Below, piece by piece: positions 12,769 through 22,333 of a stretch of 64,000 nucleotides of DNA. Made by a program: the position numbers and the translations under genes. Position 1 is the stretch's first letter; every line of letters begins with the position of its first letter. The DNA is from Hordeum vulgare subsp. vulgare (lineage: Eukaryota; Streptophyta; Magnoliopsida; Poales; Poaceae). The notes below the pieces were generated by a model. The model was not told the origin of the DNA. It searched no databases and saw only the letters and a program-made list of their open reading frames with translations. The DNA lies in assembly GCF_904849725.1 (NCBI RefSeq), contig NC_058521.1, positions 341,232,638-341,296,637 of the forward strand, written 5' to 3'.

Positions 12769-14486
12769 TCAGAGCTCACGCCGCGGCCTTCGGGAGCAAG
12801 CCTTGTCACCATATCTTCCACGTGGACCTCGACCAATTCGGCTAGTGTGGCGCGGTCCTCTTTGGCACCGGATCCAACAATATGGCGTAGTCGAAGTCTG
12901 GGTTGAGGCGAAGGAGTTGGCTGAAGACATCCGAGGCCGCTTCACCCAAGAGGTCATAACTCTTCTCCTCTGCAAGCACGTGGGTCTTCTCGGCACCCTC
13001 CTAAAGATATTCCACACCACAGAAGAAGAAGCCCAAGTACCCAGCATCGTCGGGGACCAGGGGGCTTGAGACACCCTAGCCACAGATGTTGCTCAAAGCC
13101 CGTGAGGCTCTCCTTTCGAGGGATTGGAACATCCGGGAGCATTCAAGCTATAGGCCGCGAGCACGGATCGCCTCTTCGGAGGCCTCTCTAGCGAGGGAAG
13201 TCGCGCCTTTCACCTGTTTGTAAAGAATAGACAATTTACCGTAGTAGCCTGGGCGTCCAGTGCGACCTACCGACGTTTCACTTCCTGATCCATCCTTTTC
13301 TGGAGGGCATCGACCTCGTTTTTCAGTTGGCGGCGACGCTCATGGAAGCGAGACTCCTGGAGCCTCAGCTTCGCACAATATTCAAGAAGAAGGGAATATT
13401 GATCCTCCGCCACCCCCTGTCGATTTCCTCCTCAAGCTTCGCCTCGCGAGAGGTAAGGGATTCCTCGGCAAGCGACACCTGACACTCCCTCACCTCCATA
13501 CACTCCTGCTCTAGGCTCTGCCCCTCCTCTACAAGCGCCAGCGAATCGACGGATGCCCGAAAGCCCACGCGGAAGGGAAGAACTCAATAGGCGGCAACCT
13601 AGGGTGGCCCTCAGCCGAGCTTGCTCTTCAAGATCGGCGTTGAGCGTGTAAAGCTCTCTATGGCGATCGTCGGAGGCCCTGCGTCGACAATCAGCCTCCT
13701 GAGGCTCGGAGAGAGCACGTGCGCGGGAAGGGACCCCTCTGCCTCCTCGCAGGCGCGCTCGCGCTACAGATGGACAAGGTTGACGACAACTTCAAGCTGG
13801 AGCCACCCTGACGCCAGGTGCCGGCACTCAACTTCCAGGCGGGCTTCGTTGCTAGCAAGCCCCGCCCCCAGACGTTGAAGCGTGTTCACCGCGGTGGGAC
13901 ACAAGCCCCACGGCCCTGCACACGAACCTTCGACATGTTCCACGGGCCAGCGAGAGCTCTCGCCTTCCTCATGGCACATGGGAGAAGGGCACGAGGGGCC
14001 CCGCAGCCCGGCCCTATGCTCGGGGGCTAGGGGCTCCCGTGCAGGCGTTGCTTCGGAGGGAAGCGCCGCTTGAGGCCCCACATCACCAGGCAGGAGGGGG
14101 TGGGAAGGGGCGTAGCATGGCTCTAAAGGGACCGCATGCGAGGGGAACGACCCCTTCCCGGGGAGCTTTAGGCCAGGGGTGAAGAAGAATGTGGCAGGCT
14201 CACGCGGAGGGGGCTTGGGAGGAAGGACCCCGCGGATTACGAAGGAAGAAACCACGAGAAGCTCGATGAACATAGGAGCGGGCAGCGCTGACTCACCTCT
14301 CCTGTCTCCAGTAGGGAGTGTGCAGAACAAAAGTCTCAGGAGGAAGTGCTGAAAGAAAGACGAAAAATGGGCTCGAGCGCTTACTCGTCCATGGCGAGCC
14401 ATTTCCTCCTCACCGGGACACATCGCGTTGAAGGACGGCCGCCCTCCGGCGACCTCCACTTTCTGCCCAAGGGGAACCTGGCGCAC
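12769..14486 (-). pseudogene. Antisense extra ORF of C, linker, coiled coil and C-terminal part
   Basis: This continues the antisense ORF. A 240-codon open stretch (13764-14486) is rich in Pro, Arg and Glu and acts as a linker. Frame 13365-13568 contains a charged heptad-like run (EEGQSLEQECMEV, SLTSREAKLEEE) typical of the coiled coil in these proteins. Frame 12769-13142 shows the C-terminal segment. Stops and shifts separate the pieces, so no intact protein can be made. The opposite-strand opening at 12572-13069 is a shadow of this GC-rich region. Confidence 0.5.
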
Positions 14487-14647
14487 AGGCCCAATAACTC
14501 ATGACCGATGCTTGAATATGGGTATGGCAACTTCCTCCGCCAGCCGATCGCCACCACAAGCCCCGACTCAACCCGGAGCAAGAGCGGGGCAGACGGGCGG
14601 TGAAACGCCACTCACCCAGTCCACGGAAGGGGCAGCGTGCTCGGAGA

Positions 14648-15660
14648 TCACGAAGACTTGAACCACAAAGGTCGGGGCCCTCGGGGACGCGCGTCCCTCT
14701 CAGGGAGGAACCCCCACTCGTCGAAAAGAGGCATCTCCTCGACAAGGTCTTCCGGGGCCTTGAACTTGTACAGAGGAAGACCTATCAGGGGAAGCTCGTC
14801 GGGATCGCCGCCCGTCATCCGGTGGATTAGCTCACACAAGACGTCAGGAGGATGTGGAAAAACCCGGATCCTCATTGGGTGCCAAGGCCCCCTGAAGTTT
14901 CACATCGGGCAGGAGTGGAGCTGGAGGGGAGCAATCCGATGGCAGATGAACTCCCGCACCACCATCGCCATCGGCACCCCTGCCCGCTTTAGCTACTCTA
15001 GCCGAGTCAGAACCGGCGCGAACCGAGAGTCACTGAGCTCCCGGCGTGTCCACCCTTGATTCGGTGTTGCAGGTGCCAACAGCGGTCGGAACAGAGCTCC
15101 CGCCTCGGCCGCTTCGACCAGTACCCACTGCCACCGGAACCCTTCCGCTTCAGGAAGGATCACGATGTCGAGGGCCCATGGGGCTAATGCACCGTATGCC
15201 TTCAACGACGCGCACCCGAAGCATTGATATTTAGAGACCACTTAGAGAGGAAAGAAGTGGCGAATTAATGCCACGGAAGGGGAAATGCCAACAAAATCCT
15301 CGCATAGAAATGCAAAGGTCTAGAGGAGAACAAAAGAACTAGGGTCAAGGTGAAGTGCATGGATCTGGTAATGCGAGAGCACTGCAACGAGGAAGCTCGA
15401 GAATGATGGAAGTACCCCAGAGAGAAGAGCATGGATGTGAAGGGGAATCGCTAGGCCGCCATCTCGCCCCGAGGCCATGATCCTGTCTAGATTCTGGTAG
15501 CCCCCCCACTCGTTGGAGCCGGCAGTGACTACCAGGCGAACCTTCTCCAACCCCTCGGAATTCACTACCGTCCGTTGGACCAACGCGGGCTGAGGCACCT
15601 TCGGATTGATTGGATCACGCGGACCCCCCTTTTTTCCCCCTTCGGAGGCATGGCAAGGAG
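14648..15660 (-). pseudogene. Antisense extra ORF of C, N-terminal 'putative gypsy type transposon' domain
   Basis: Three minus-strand pieces in different frames (15320-15598, 14993-15241, 14648-14875) read in order like the plant 'putative gypsy type transposon' family (Pfam PF04195). Visible hallmarks are HALHLDPSSFVLL, GGYQNLDR and LPLIGLPLYKFKAPEDLVEE. Translation probably began at the minus-strand ATG near 15651 (MPPKG...), which is out of frame with the next piece. At least two frameshifts break it. The function of this protein is unknown; it lies antisense to the host element and encodes no reverse-transcription enzyme. The family assignment is from motif memory. Confidence 0.6.
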
Positions 15661-15827
15661 GACGGAGGGGAAGAAAACGACACGGTGCGAGGCTCGGTGA
15701 GGGGAACCGGGACCGAGCAGGAGGAAGAACCGGCGGTGAAATCGACAGGAAGCGGAGGCAGCTCGCAGACGCGGGTCAAGAGGTTCTACAAGGAGAAGAA
15801 AGGTCCGCCGTGTAAAAGGCCTGGCCC

Positions 15828-15832
15828 ACAGG
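15828..15832. repeat. Target-site duplication of element B, left copy (ACAGG)
   Basis: ACAGG stands directly before the TG of the left B LTR and again at 26063-26067, directly after the CA of the right B LTR. This proves the two LTRs belong to one insertion. Confidence 0.9.
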
Positions 15833-16658
15833 TGTCGGATTTCGGACTTCGCAAAACCCTAAGGATTCAAACACAAGGGCGCGCGCGGAGTCCACTTAGC
15901 AACTTAGGTTCACCCAGCTCGTTACTCGAGGGACAACACAGGGAGCTCACTCGATTGTGAGGGAGACACATAACACATCAGTTTACCAGGTTCGGGCCGC
16001 TGTGAAGCGTAAAACCCTACTCCTTCTTTGGTGGATTCCCTCTCGTGGAGGTTGGTGGATGAACTAGTATAGTGCTTAGGAGCCTCCGGAGGCTGGGTGA
16101 CCTTGCGTGGTGTTGGTGGGTCAATCAATCGATCCCCCCTGCGAAATATCCTATCCTCTATATATAGTGGTGGCCCTGGTCCTCTTCCCTTATCGTTTCA
16201 GAGGGAAGGGATCCCATAGTGTCCAATTTTGAAGGGGAAAAGGGGAACATGCTCCCGTGCCCAAAGGTGGACTTCGCCTACAAAGTGGCTGCCCGCGCTG
16301 CAGGGCCGGGCCCGGGGATGACGTCTCTCCTGCTCGCGGGCTGCGACGGCCTTGTTGCACCAAAAGGGAAACCTTTGGAAGATGCCTTGGGAACCGCAGT
16401 ACATCCTTCCCACTTTGCACTAAAGGGGAAACTGCACCGCCCTGCTGCCTGCTGCTCGCATGTCGTTCCCTTTCATCATCCTTAACTCTTGAGGGCGTCC
16501 CTCGCCTCAGAATATCCGTTGTTCCGGAGGGGTCCTGAGGAGGCCCTCTGCGGGTCTTGATGCCATTCCTCTTCATGAGGCTTGGCCCCTCGCGAGGGCC
16601 TTGTCTTGAGCGGTGTCGGGCCTACTGGTTTGTGGTCGATGAAGTGGGCCAGCTCTGG
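15833..16658 (-). mobile_element. Element B, 3' LTR (truncated at its outer-interior side)
   Basis: The sequence aligns with the B 5' LTR at 25191-26062, from TGTCGGATTT at 15833 to about 16658, where the match stops abruptly at CAGCTCTGG. Roughly the last 45 bases of the LTR and all adjoining B interior are missing. The loss goes with the missing 5' LTR of element J, so one deletion probably removed both. The small ORFs on either strand are not coding. Confidence 0.85.
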
Positions 16659-17496
16659 TAAGATGAAGTATGATTTGCTTGTTGGGGATATGCACATCAC
16701 CATTGAGGTAACCTAGTGACTATTCGAAAATTCTCCGTTTTTTATGCGATTTGAAAAAGTTTGACAAGGAGACTTGATCAACCTCATTGACGGATTTCTT
16801 TCGATGACCATGAGACGGATGAATCGAGGAGTCACAACCCTCCGTTCCAAGCCTTCACCTTCGGTTGCTTAGAAGAAAAATGATAGATTTAGCTTTTGTT
16901 TTCCCTGTTTTCTGCTTTTTGCATCCCGTAGAAAAGTACCCCGAAAATAGAAGTTCTCCGAATGCCGTGAAAATGAAGTATGATCTTTTCTGGAACTTTT
17001 TAAAATTCTGAGATGGAGAGCTACTCAGGGGGCTGCAGCAGTGGGCCACAAGCCCTGGAGGCACGGGCACGCCCCTGGCCATGCCTACCAGGCTTGTGGG
17101 GCCCACATGTCCCCCCTCCACTTACTTTAGCTCCCATCTGCTTGTCCTACCTCCAGAAAAAATCGTTTCGGAGAAGAAACCTGTGTTCTTGCTCTTCTTG
17201 CCGCGATTTTCGATCTCCTTGTGCAAAGCCCCATTTACCAGACTGTTTTGGGAAAATTGCTCCTTGGTATGTGACTCCTCCATTGGTCCAATTAGTTTTT
17301 GCTCTAGTGCCTTATACATCGCGTATTTTTGCTGCCTTGGTGACCCTGTTCTTGAGCTTTGCATGCTAATTTTAGCTGGTCCCAAGTAGTTTTGATGAGT
17401 GATATGGCCTCTAGGCACTTGTCGGAGTAGTTGCTATGAGTTTTGTTCAGCCTTGTTCACTTTCATTTGAGTCACTGAAAATTTCAGAAAAGGAAG
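16659..17496 (+). mobile_element. Element J (WHAM-like gypsy), 5' leader without its 5' LTR
   Basis: This is untranslated leader upstream of the J gag. It contains the GC-rich CCACAAGCC...GGCTTGTGG palindrome at about 17042-17107, followed by CAGAAAAAATCG, the same order as in the LTRs. No TGGTACG LTR start is present, so the 5' LTR was lost at the deletion junction near 16658. I see no gene in this stretch. Confidence 0.55.
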
Positions 17497-17865
17497 ATGT
17501 TCAGGACAAACTATCATGGTGGTTCCTCAAGCAAGAAGGGTCCCCGTCTCGCGATTCGAGAGCACGATCCTTACCAACAGAGGAACGCACAGGTACAACC
17601 ATGTGAATGGCCTTCTGATGAATTCATGATTGAGGCAGGTTTCAAAGACGACTTTGATACACTTCTTCACAATCTCGGACTCGAGGAATCCATCTCCGAC
17701 AAATGTGAACAGTATGTTACTCTCACTGCCTCTTTTGTTCGTAGATTCAAATTTTCAGTTGGCCGTGATACTTCTGTACTGCTTGATCTCTATGACAAAT
17801 CTTATACCATGGATTTAGAGGATTTCAACAGAATTTCCAAGATACCTGGTTGGGGTAGTCTCAAT
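17497..17865 (+). pseudogene. Element J gag, N-terminal fragment
   Basis: From the ATG at 17497 the frame encodes a typical Triticeae gypsy gag N-terminus. Recognisable segments are PCEWPSDEFMIEAGF, LLHNLGLEESISDKCEQY and DLYDKSYTMDLEDF. The frame is open for ~123 codons, then runs into unrelated inverted LTR sequence at 17866. The capsid C-terminus, zinc knuckle, protease, RT and RNase H of J are all absent; the next J coding sequence is the integrase C-terminus at 19404. Gag would form the cytoplasmic virus-like particle; this copy cannot. Confidence 0.7.
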
Positions 17866-18259
17866 GGGCCCCACAAGATTTCTAGGCGCAGCCAGGGTGG
17901 GGCCCGTGCCTGGTGTGCTTGTGGGTTCCACGCTCCACTTCTTCGGTTGATTCTTTTCCCGATATTTTTTATATATTCCACAAAAAATCCTCGTAAATTT
18001 ACAAGTCATTCCGAGAACTTTTATTTCTGTGCAAAAACAACACCATGGCAATTTCGAGAACTCTAATTTGCACAATTGCCATGGTGTTGTTTTTGCGCAG
18101 AAATAAAAGTTCTCGGAATGACATGGACATTTACGAGGATTTTTTGTGGAATATATAAAAAATATCGGCGCAAGAATCAACCAAAGAAGTGGAGCGTGGA
18201 GCCCACAAGCCTACCAGGCGTGGACCCCCCTGGCCGCGCCTAGCAGGCTTGTGGCGCCC
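17866..18259. repeat. Long inverted repeat (arms 188/186 bp, 20-bp spacer)
   Basis: Bases 17866-18053 are an almost perfect reverse complement of 18074-18259, with about 20 bases between the arms. The right arm is ordinary LTR sequence of fragment K; the left arm is the same LTR segment in reverse. The outer end of both arms is the CCACAAGCC/GGCTTGTGG palindrome block. A transcript crossing the region would fold into a ~187-bp hairpin. Confidence 0.85.
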
Positions 18260-19403
18260 ACATTGCTCAACCGCCTCCAATTCCATCTCTATTTAGTCCC
18301 TTTCGTTCGGAAAAAAATCAACGAAAAGAGTTCATCGCGTTTTACGATACGGAGGAGCCACCACCTCCTGTTCTTCCTCTGGAGGGCAGATCTGGAGTCC
18401 GTTCTGGGTTCCGGAGAGGGGAGATCGTCGCCATCGGCATCATCAACCTTCCTTCATCGCCAATTCCATGATTCTCTTCACCATTCGTGAGTAATCTTAT
18501 CATAGGCTTGCTGCACGGTGATGGGTTGGATGAGATCTATCATGTAATCGAGTTAGTTTTGATGGGAATTGATCCCTAGTATCCACTATGTTCTAAGATT
18601 GATGTTGCGACTACTTTGCCATGCTTAATGCTTGTCACTAGGGCCCGAGTGCCATGATTTCAGATCTGAACCTATGATGTTGTCATCAATATATGTGTGT
18701 TCTTGATCCTATCTTGAAAGTTGTAGTCACCTACTATGTGGTATGACCCGGCAACCCCGGAGTGACAATAGCCGGAACCACTCCCGGAGATGACCATAGT
18801 ATGAGGAGTTCTTGTATTCACTAAGTGTTAATGCGTTGGTCCGGTTCTCTATTAAAAGGAGAACCTTAATATCACGTAGTTTCCATTAGTACCCCGCTGC
18901 CACGGGAGGGATGGACAATAGATGTCATGCAAGTTCTTTTCCCTAAGCACGTATGACTACATACGGAATACATGCCTACATTACATTGACGAACTGGAGC
19001 TAGTTACAAATCTCTCCGTGTTATAACTGTTGCATGATGAATAACATACGGCATAATCATCCATCACCGATCCAATGCCTACGAGTTTTTCCTACCGGTC
19101 CTTGCTACTGTTACTCTGCTGCTACTGTTACTCTGTCGCTATTGTTGTTGCTGCAGCTACTGTTACTCTGTCGCTACTGCTGTCACTGCTGCTACTGGTT
19201 ACTGTTGCTACTGTTGCTATCACACTACTCTGCTACTGATACTTTGCTGCATATACTAAGTCTTTCAGGTGTGGTTGAATTGACAACTCAAATGCTAATA
19301 CTTGAGAATATTCTTTGGTTTCCCCTTGTGTCGAATCAACAAATTTGTGTTGAATACTCTACCCTCGAAAACTGTTGTGATCCCCTATACTTGTGGGTTA
19401 TCA
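18074..19403 (+). mobile_element. LTR fragment K (WHAM-type, 5' truncated)
   Basis: The sequence begins inside an LTR (GCCATGGTGTTGTTTTTG) and runs to the LTR end CTTGTGGGTTATCA at 19403. The usual TGATACGTCTCC start is missing. Within it are a TATA-like TCTATTTAGTCCC (about 18287) and a trinucleotide-rich stretch. It separates the J gag remnant from the J integrase remnant, so it either inserted there or was placed by a rearrangement that also removed most of J's pol. No target-site duplication is visible. Confidence 0.7.
19100..19255 (+). repeat. Imperfect ACT/GCT trinucleotide-rich repeat in LTR K
   Basis: Imperfect repeats of TTGCTACTGTTACTCTG-like units, dominated by CTACTG and GTTACT, fill this part of the LTR. 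Related LTRs carry shorter versions at the same place, so it looks like slippage expansion. The ~129-codon open frame across it is a low-complexity artefact. Confidence 0.7.
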
Positions 19404-20017
19404 GTGATGCACTGTGGGCTTAGAGAACTGCTTATAAGAATCCCATGGGCATGTCTCCGTACAAAATGGTTTACGGTAAAGCATGTCATTTACCTCTTGA
19501 GCTAGAGCATAAGGCTTATTGGGCAATCAAAGAGCTCAACTTTGATTTCAAACTTGCTGGTGAGAAGAGGTTATTTGATATTAGCTCACTTGATGAATGG
19601 AGAGCTCAGGCATATGAACATGCCAAGCTGTTCAAAGAAAAAGTTAAGAGGTGGCATGATAAAAGGATACAAAAACGTGAGTTCAATGTAGGTGATTATG
19701 TCTTGCTATAGAATTCTAGTTTAAGATTTTTTGCAGGCAAGCTTCTCTCTAAATGGGAAGGTCCTTACATTGTTGAGGAAGTATATCGTTCCGATGCCAT
19801 CAAGATCAACAACACGGAAGGTAATTTTCTGAGAGTGGTAAATGGGCAAAGAATCAAGCATTATATCTCAGGTATTCCCATAAATGTTGAAAGCAATATT
19901 ATTAATACCATAACTCCGGAGGAGTACATAAGGGATATTTATCAGCCTGTTTCAGACTCCAAAAACGAAGAGGTATGTGTTTCGGTAAGTAAACCGACTC
20001 AAAAACTTTTCCAGTAG
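19404..20017 (+). pseudogene. Element J integrase C-terminal region
   Basis: The frame starts directly after LTR K and reads the end of a gypsy integrase: RTAYKNPMGMSPYKMVYGK (end of the catalytic core), an EHKAYWAIKELNFD linker, then WEGPYIVEEVY, the C-terminal DNA-binding fold that follows the GPY motif. In-frame stops occur at 19421 (TAG) and 19709 (TAG), and the zinc-binding and DDE catalytic parts are absent. Integrase joins the element's DNA copy to the chromosome; this fragment has no active site. It belongs with the downstream ORF and LTR of J. Confidence 0.75.
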
Positions 20018-20084
20018 CAATTTTTCTCCGTTTGGGAATTTTTAGAAAAATAGAAAAAATTAAAGTAGTCCGGAAAGCGCACAA

Positions 20085-20225
20085 GGAGGCCACAAGCCTG
20101 CCAGGCGCGGCCTATCTCCCTGGCGGCGCCTGGGTGGCTTGTGGGCACCTCGTGTGCCTCCCGGACTCCGTTTTCTTTCGGAGTACTCCTTTTGGTCAAG
20201 AAAATTCATTATATATTCTCCCGGA
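20085..20225 (+). promoter_or_regulatory. Promoter-like module before the J downstream ORF
   Basis: A GC-rich palindrome (GGCCACAAGCCTGCC ... GGTGGCTTGTGGGC, about 20085-20146) is followed about 60 bases later by ATTATATATTCTC (20208-20220) and then CCGGAAGG. The same order occurs in the J LTR at 22607-22740 and in the Sabrina-type LTR. It lies ~80 bases upstream of the downstream ORF start. That it works as an internal promoter is inference only. Confidence 0.4.
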
Positions 20226-20299
20226 AGGTCTGACCCTCGTATCACGGAAATATCCTCTGTTTTCGTTTTGAGCTACTGTGCAGACAGATCTAGATCGCT

Positions 20300-20791
20300 A
20301 TGGCATCCCCATAAGTTCTGAAGGACAAGTTTTTTGAGAAGGTGATCAATCCCTACCTCGCGGGAGTGCAGCAACACCCTCAATCTATCAAGATGCATGA
20401 GGGGGTGCTGCACATCTGTGATGTTGAGGGGCCCAAGAAGACCGGAAGCGTGGAGTCTAGGCTCGAAGCAATGGAGCAGCAAGTCTTCAAGTGCCAAGGG
20501 ATGATGGAACGCGGACTCAACGCCAACCACATGATGATCACACAGTTCACCAGGAAGCACCTCTCCAGGCTCTATGACATAATCGATCACCTCCAAGCCC
20601 AGATCTATGACCTGCAGAACCAAAACTGTGAGTATGAGTATAGATTTAAATCAATACGGTTGGCTGCAGATTTGAGGATTCCGGAGACTCGATCATATTT
20701 CCATGATGGAGCACCTATGCCTTGGAAGACGGAGCATCAAACCCAGGTTGCAACAACTCCACCACCATCACCTTCGAAGGAAGACAACTAA
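20300..20791 (+). pseudogene. Element J downstream ORF (unknown protein, post-integrase position)
   Basis: From the ATG at 20300 the frame gives MASP, an in-frame TAA at 20312, then a long open run to 20791. The visible text includes FFEKVINPYLAG, EGVLHICDVEGPKK, ESRLEAMEQQVFK and HLQAQIYDLQNQNCEYEYRFK. The latter half is heptad-like and probably a coiled coil, and the C-terminus is Pro-rich (TTPPPSPSKEDN). Proteins of this type occur after integrase in several Triticeae gypsy families; I know of no assigned function. No signal peptide or membrane segment suggests an envelope protein. Apart from the early stop the frame is intact, unusual for this window. Confidence 0.6.
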
Positions 20792-22333
20792 TCAGGTGTA
20801 TGGGCAATCCCCTTGGCTTGTGCCAAGCTTGGGGGAGTTGCCCCGGTATCGTATCACCATCACATCTTTTGCCTTTACCTTTTTCTTAGTTCGATCCTTT
20901 TTAGTTTTATCTTTATCTAGTAGAATAAAGTTCTTAGTGTTCTAGGCTTGAGTTGTGCTTTGTGTCACCCCAATGCATTCGAGCTCGTGAGTCATATAAT
21001 AAAGAATGTTTTAGTTAAGGGCCTTGCTTCATGTCATGATCTAAAGAAAAGAATAATAAGAGAACAAAAGCATGAAAGATCATGTAATGATCTTATGAGA
21101 AGTGATGGCTTCACATATAAAAATAATGTTGATTGAAACTTGTTGTGGGTGGACAAACGTAGACCTTGGTCATTGCTGCAAGTAATAGGAAGTAATAAAG
21201 AAGGAGAGGTTCACATATAAATATATCATCTTGGGCACCATCTATGATTGTGAACACTCAGTAAACTATTACATGCTTGGAAGTAGATGTTGGACAAGGA
21301 AGACAACATAATGAATTATGTTTGCTTGGCTCCGAACAATATTATATGACTAGAGATCCCTTAGCATGTGACGATTGCTTCCACCTCATATCAGCCAAAA
21401 CTTTCGCACTAAGTAGAGATACCACTTGTGCATCCATAAACCTTCAACCCAGTTCTGCCATGAGAGTCCACCATACCTACCTATGGATTGATGAAGATCC
21501 CTCAAGTAAGTTGTCATCGGTGCAAGCAATAAAAAAATGCTCCCTAAATATGTATGATCTATTAGTGTGTGGAAAATAAGCTTTGTACGAACCTGTGATG
21601 AGGAAGGCATAAAAGCGACGGACAGCACAATAAAGTTCTTTATCACAGGAGGCAATATAAAGTGACGTTCCTTCACACTAAGAGGTCACACATCCAAACC
21701 TCAAAAGCGCATGACAACCTCTTCTTCCCTCTGCGAAGGGCCTATCTTGTACCTCTACTTTTTGTCCTTAAAAGTGTCATAGTGATCAACACCAACTCCT
21801 TATTTCTCCATTATCTTGGCTAACGTCATATGCTAGGGAAAGATCTATATTCATATGTCAAGTTGGAAGTAAGTATTCATGAATTATTATTGTTGACATT
21901 ACCCTAGAGGTAAGTAGTTGGGAGGCAAAACTATAAGCCCCTATCTTACTCTGTGTCCAACTGAAACTTTGATCTCATGAGTACCACGTGAGTTTTAGCA
22001 ATTGTAGAAGACGAAAGGATGATTGGGTATATGGATTTGCTTTACAAGCTCTTATTTGACTCTTTCTGACGTTATGATAAATTGCAATTTCTTCAATGAC
22101 TAAAGGCTATTGGTTGTTAATTCTCAATAAGGTTCTTGATCCATACTATACTTTGTGAAGGAATTATCACTTTAGCATAAGACATTATATGATGATATTG
22201 TTGTTCTAATTATGATCATGATGCCTGCATGTCCGTATCTTGTTTTGTCGACACCTCTATCTCTAAACATGTGGGCATATTTATTGATCTCGGTTTCCGC
22301 TTGAGGACAAGCGAGGTCTAAGCTTGGGGGATT
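20792..22333 (+). mobile_element. Element J 3' untranslated interior
   Basis: About 1.5 kb between the downstream ORF and the 3' LTR. It contains no recognisable coding sequence. A first polypurine-like AAGCTTGGGGGAG lies near 20827, just after the ORF, and the true polypurine tract AAGCTTGGGGGATT lies at 22320-22333. Otherwise I see only AT-rich non-coding DNA. Confidence 0.6.
22320..22333 (+). other. Polypurine tract of element J
   Basis: AAGCTTGGGGGATT directly precedes the LTR start TGGTACGTCC at 22334. It fixes the plus orientation of J and the LTR boundary. Confidence 0.85.

Larger units (their letters stand above)
12022..15832 (+). mobile_element. Element C (Tat-lineage gypsy), 3' interior with antisense ORF
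   Basis: This is the downstream interior of a plus-strand gypsy element whose gag-pol lies left of the window, beyond the Sukkula-like insertion. Its plus strand has no pol motif; instead the minus strand carries a long degenerate extra ORF. The piece is continuous with 26063-26148 and the LTR at 26149-26991 once element B is removed. Tat-lineage elements (RIRE2, Grande, Ogre relatives) are known to carry additional ORFs, sometimes antisense, between pol and the 3' LTR. The orientation of C is inferred from its 3' LTR and polypurine-like end. Confidence 0.6.

Noticed and set aside
12572..13069. 165-codon plus-strand frame.
   Set aside because: It is the shadow of the minus-strand extra ORF of element C, which has the coiled-coil and transposon-family motifs.
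15833..16658. 5' LTR of a separate element reading left into 12022-15832.
   Set aside because: No primer-binding site follows it on the left, while the ACAGG duplication ties it to the LTR at 25191-26062 as the 3' LTR of B.
19034..19423. 129-codon frame rich in Leu, Cys and Tyr resembling a membrane protein.
   Set aside because: It is translation of a trinucleotide-rich stretch inside an LTR.
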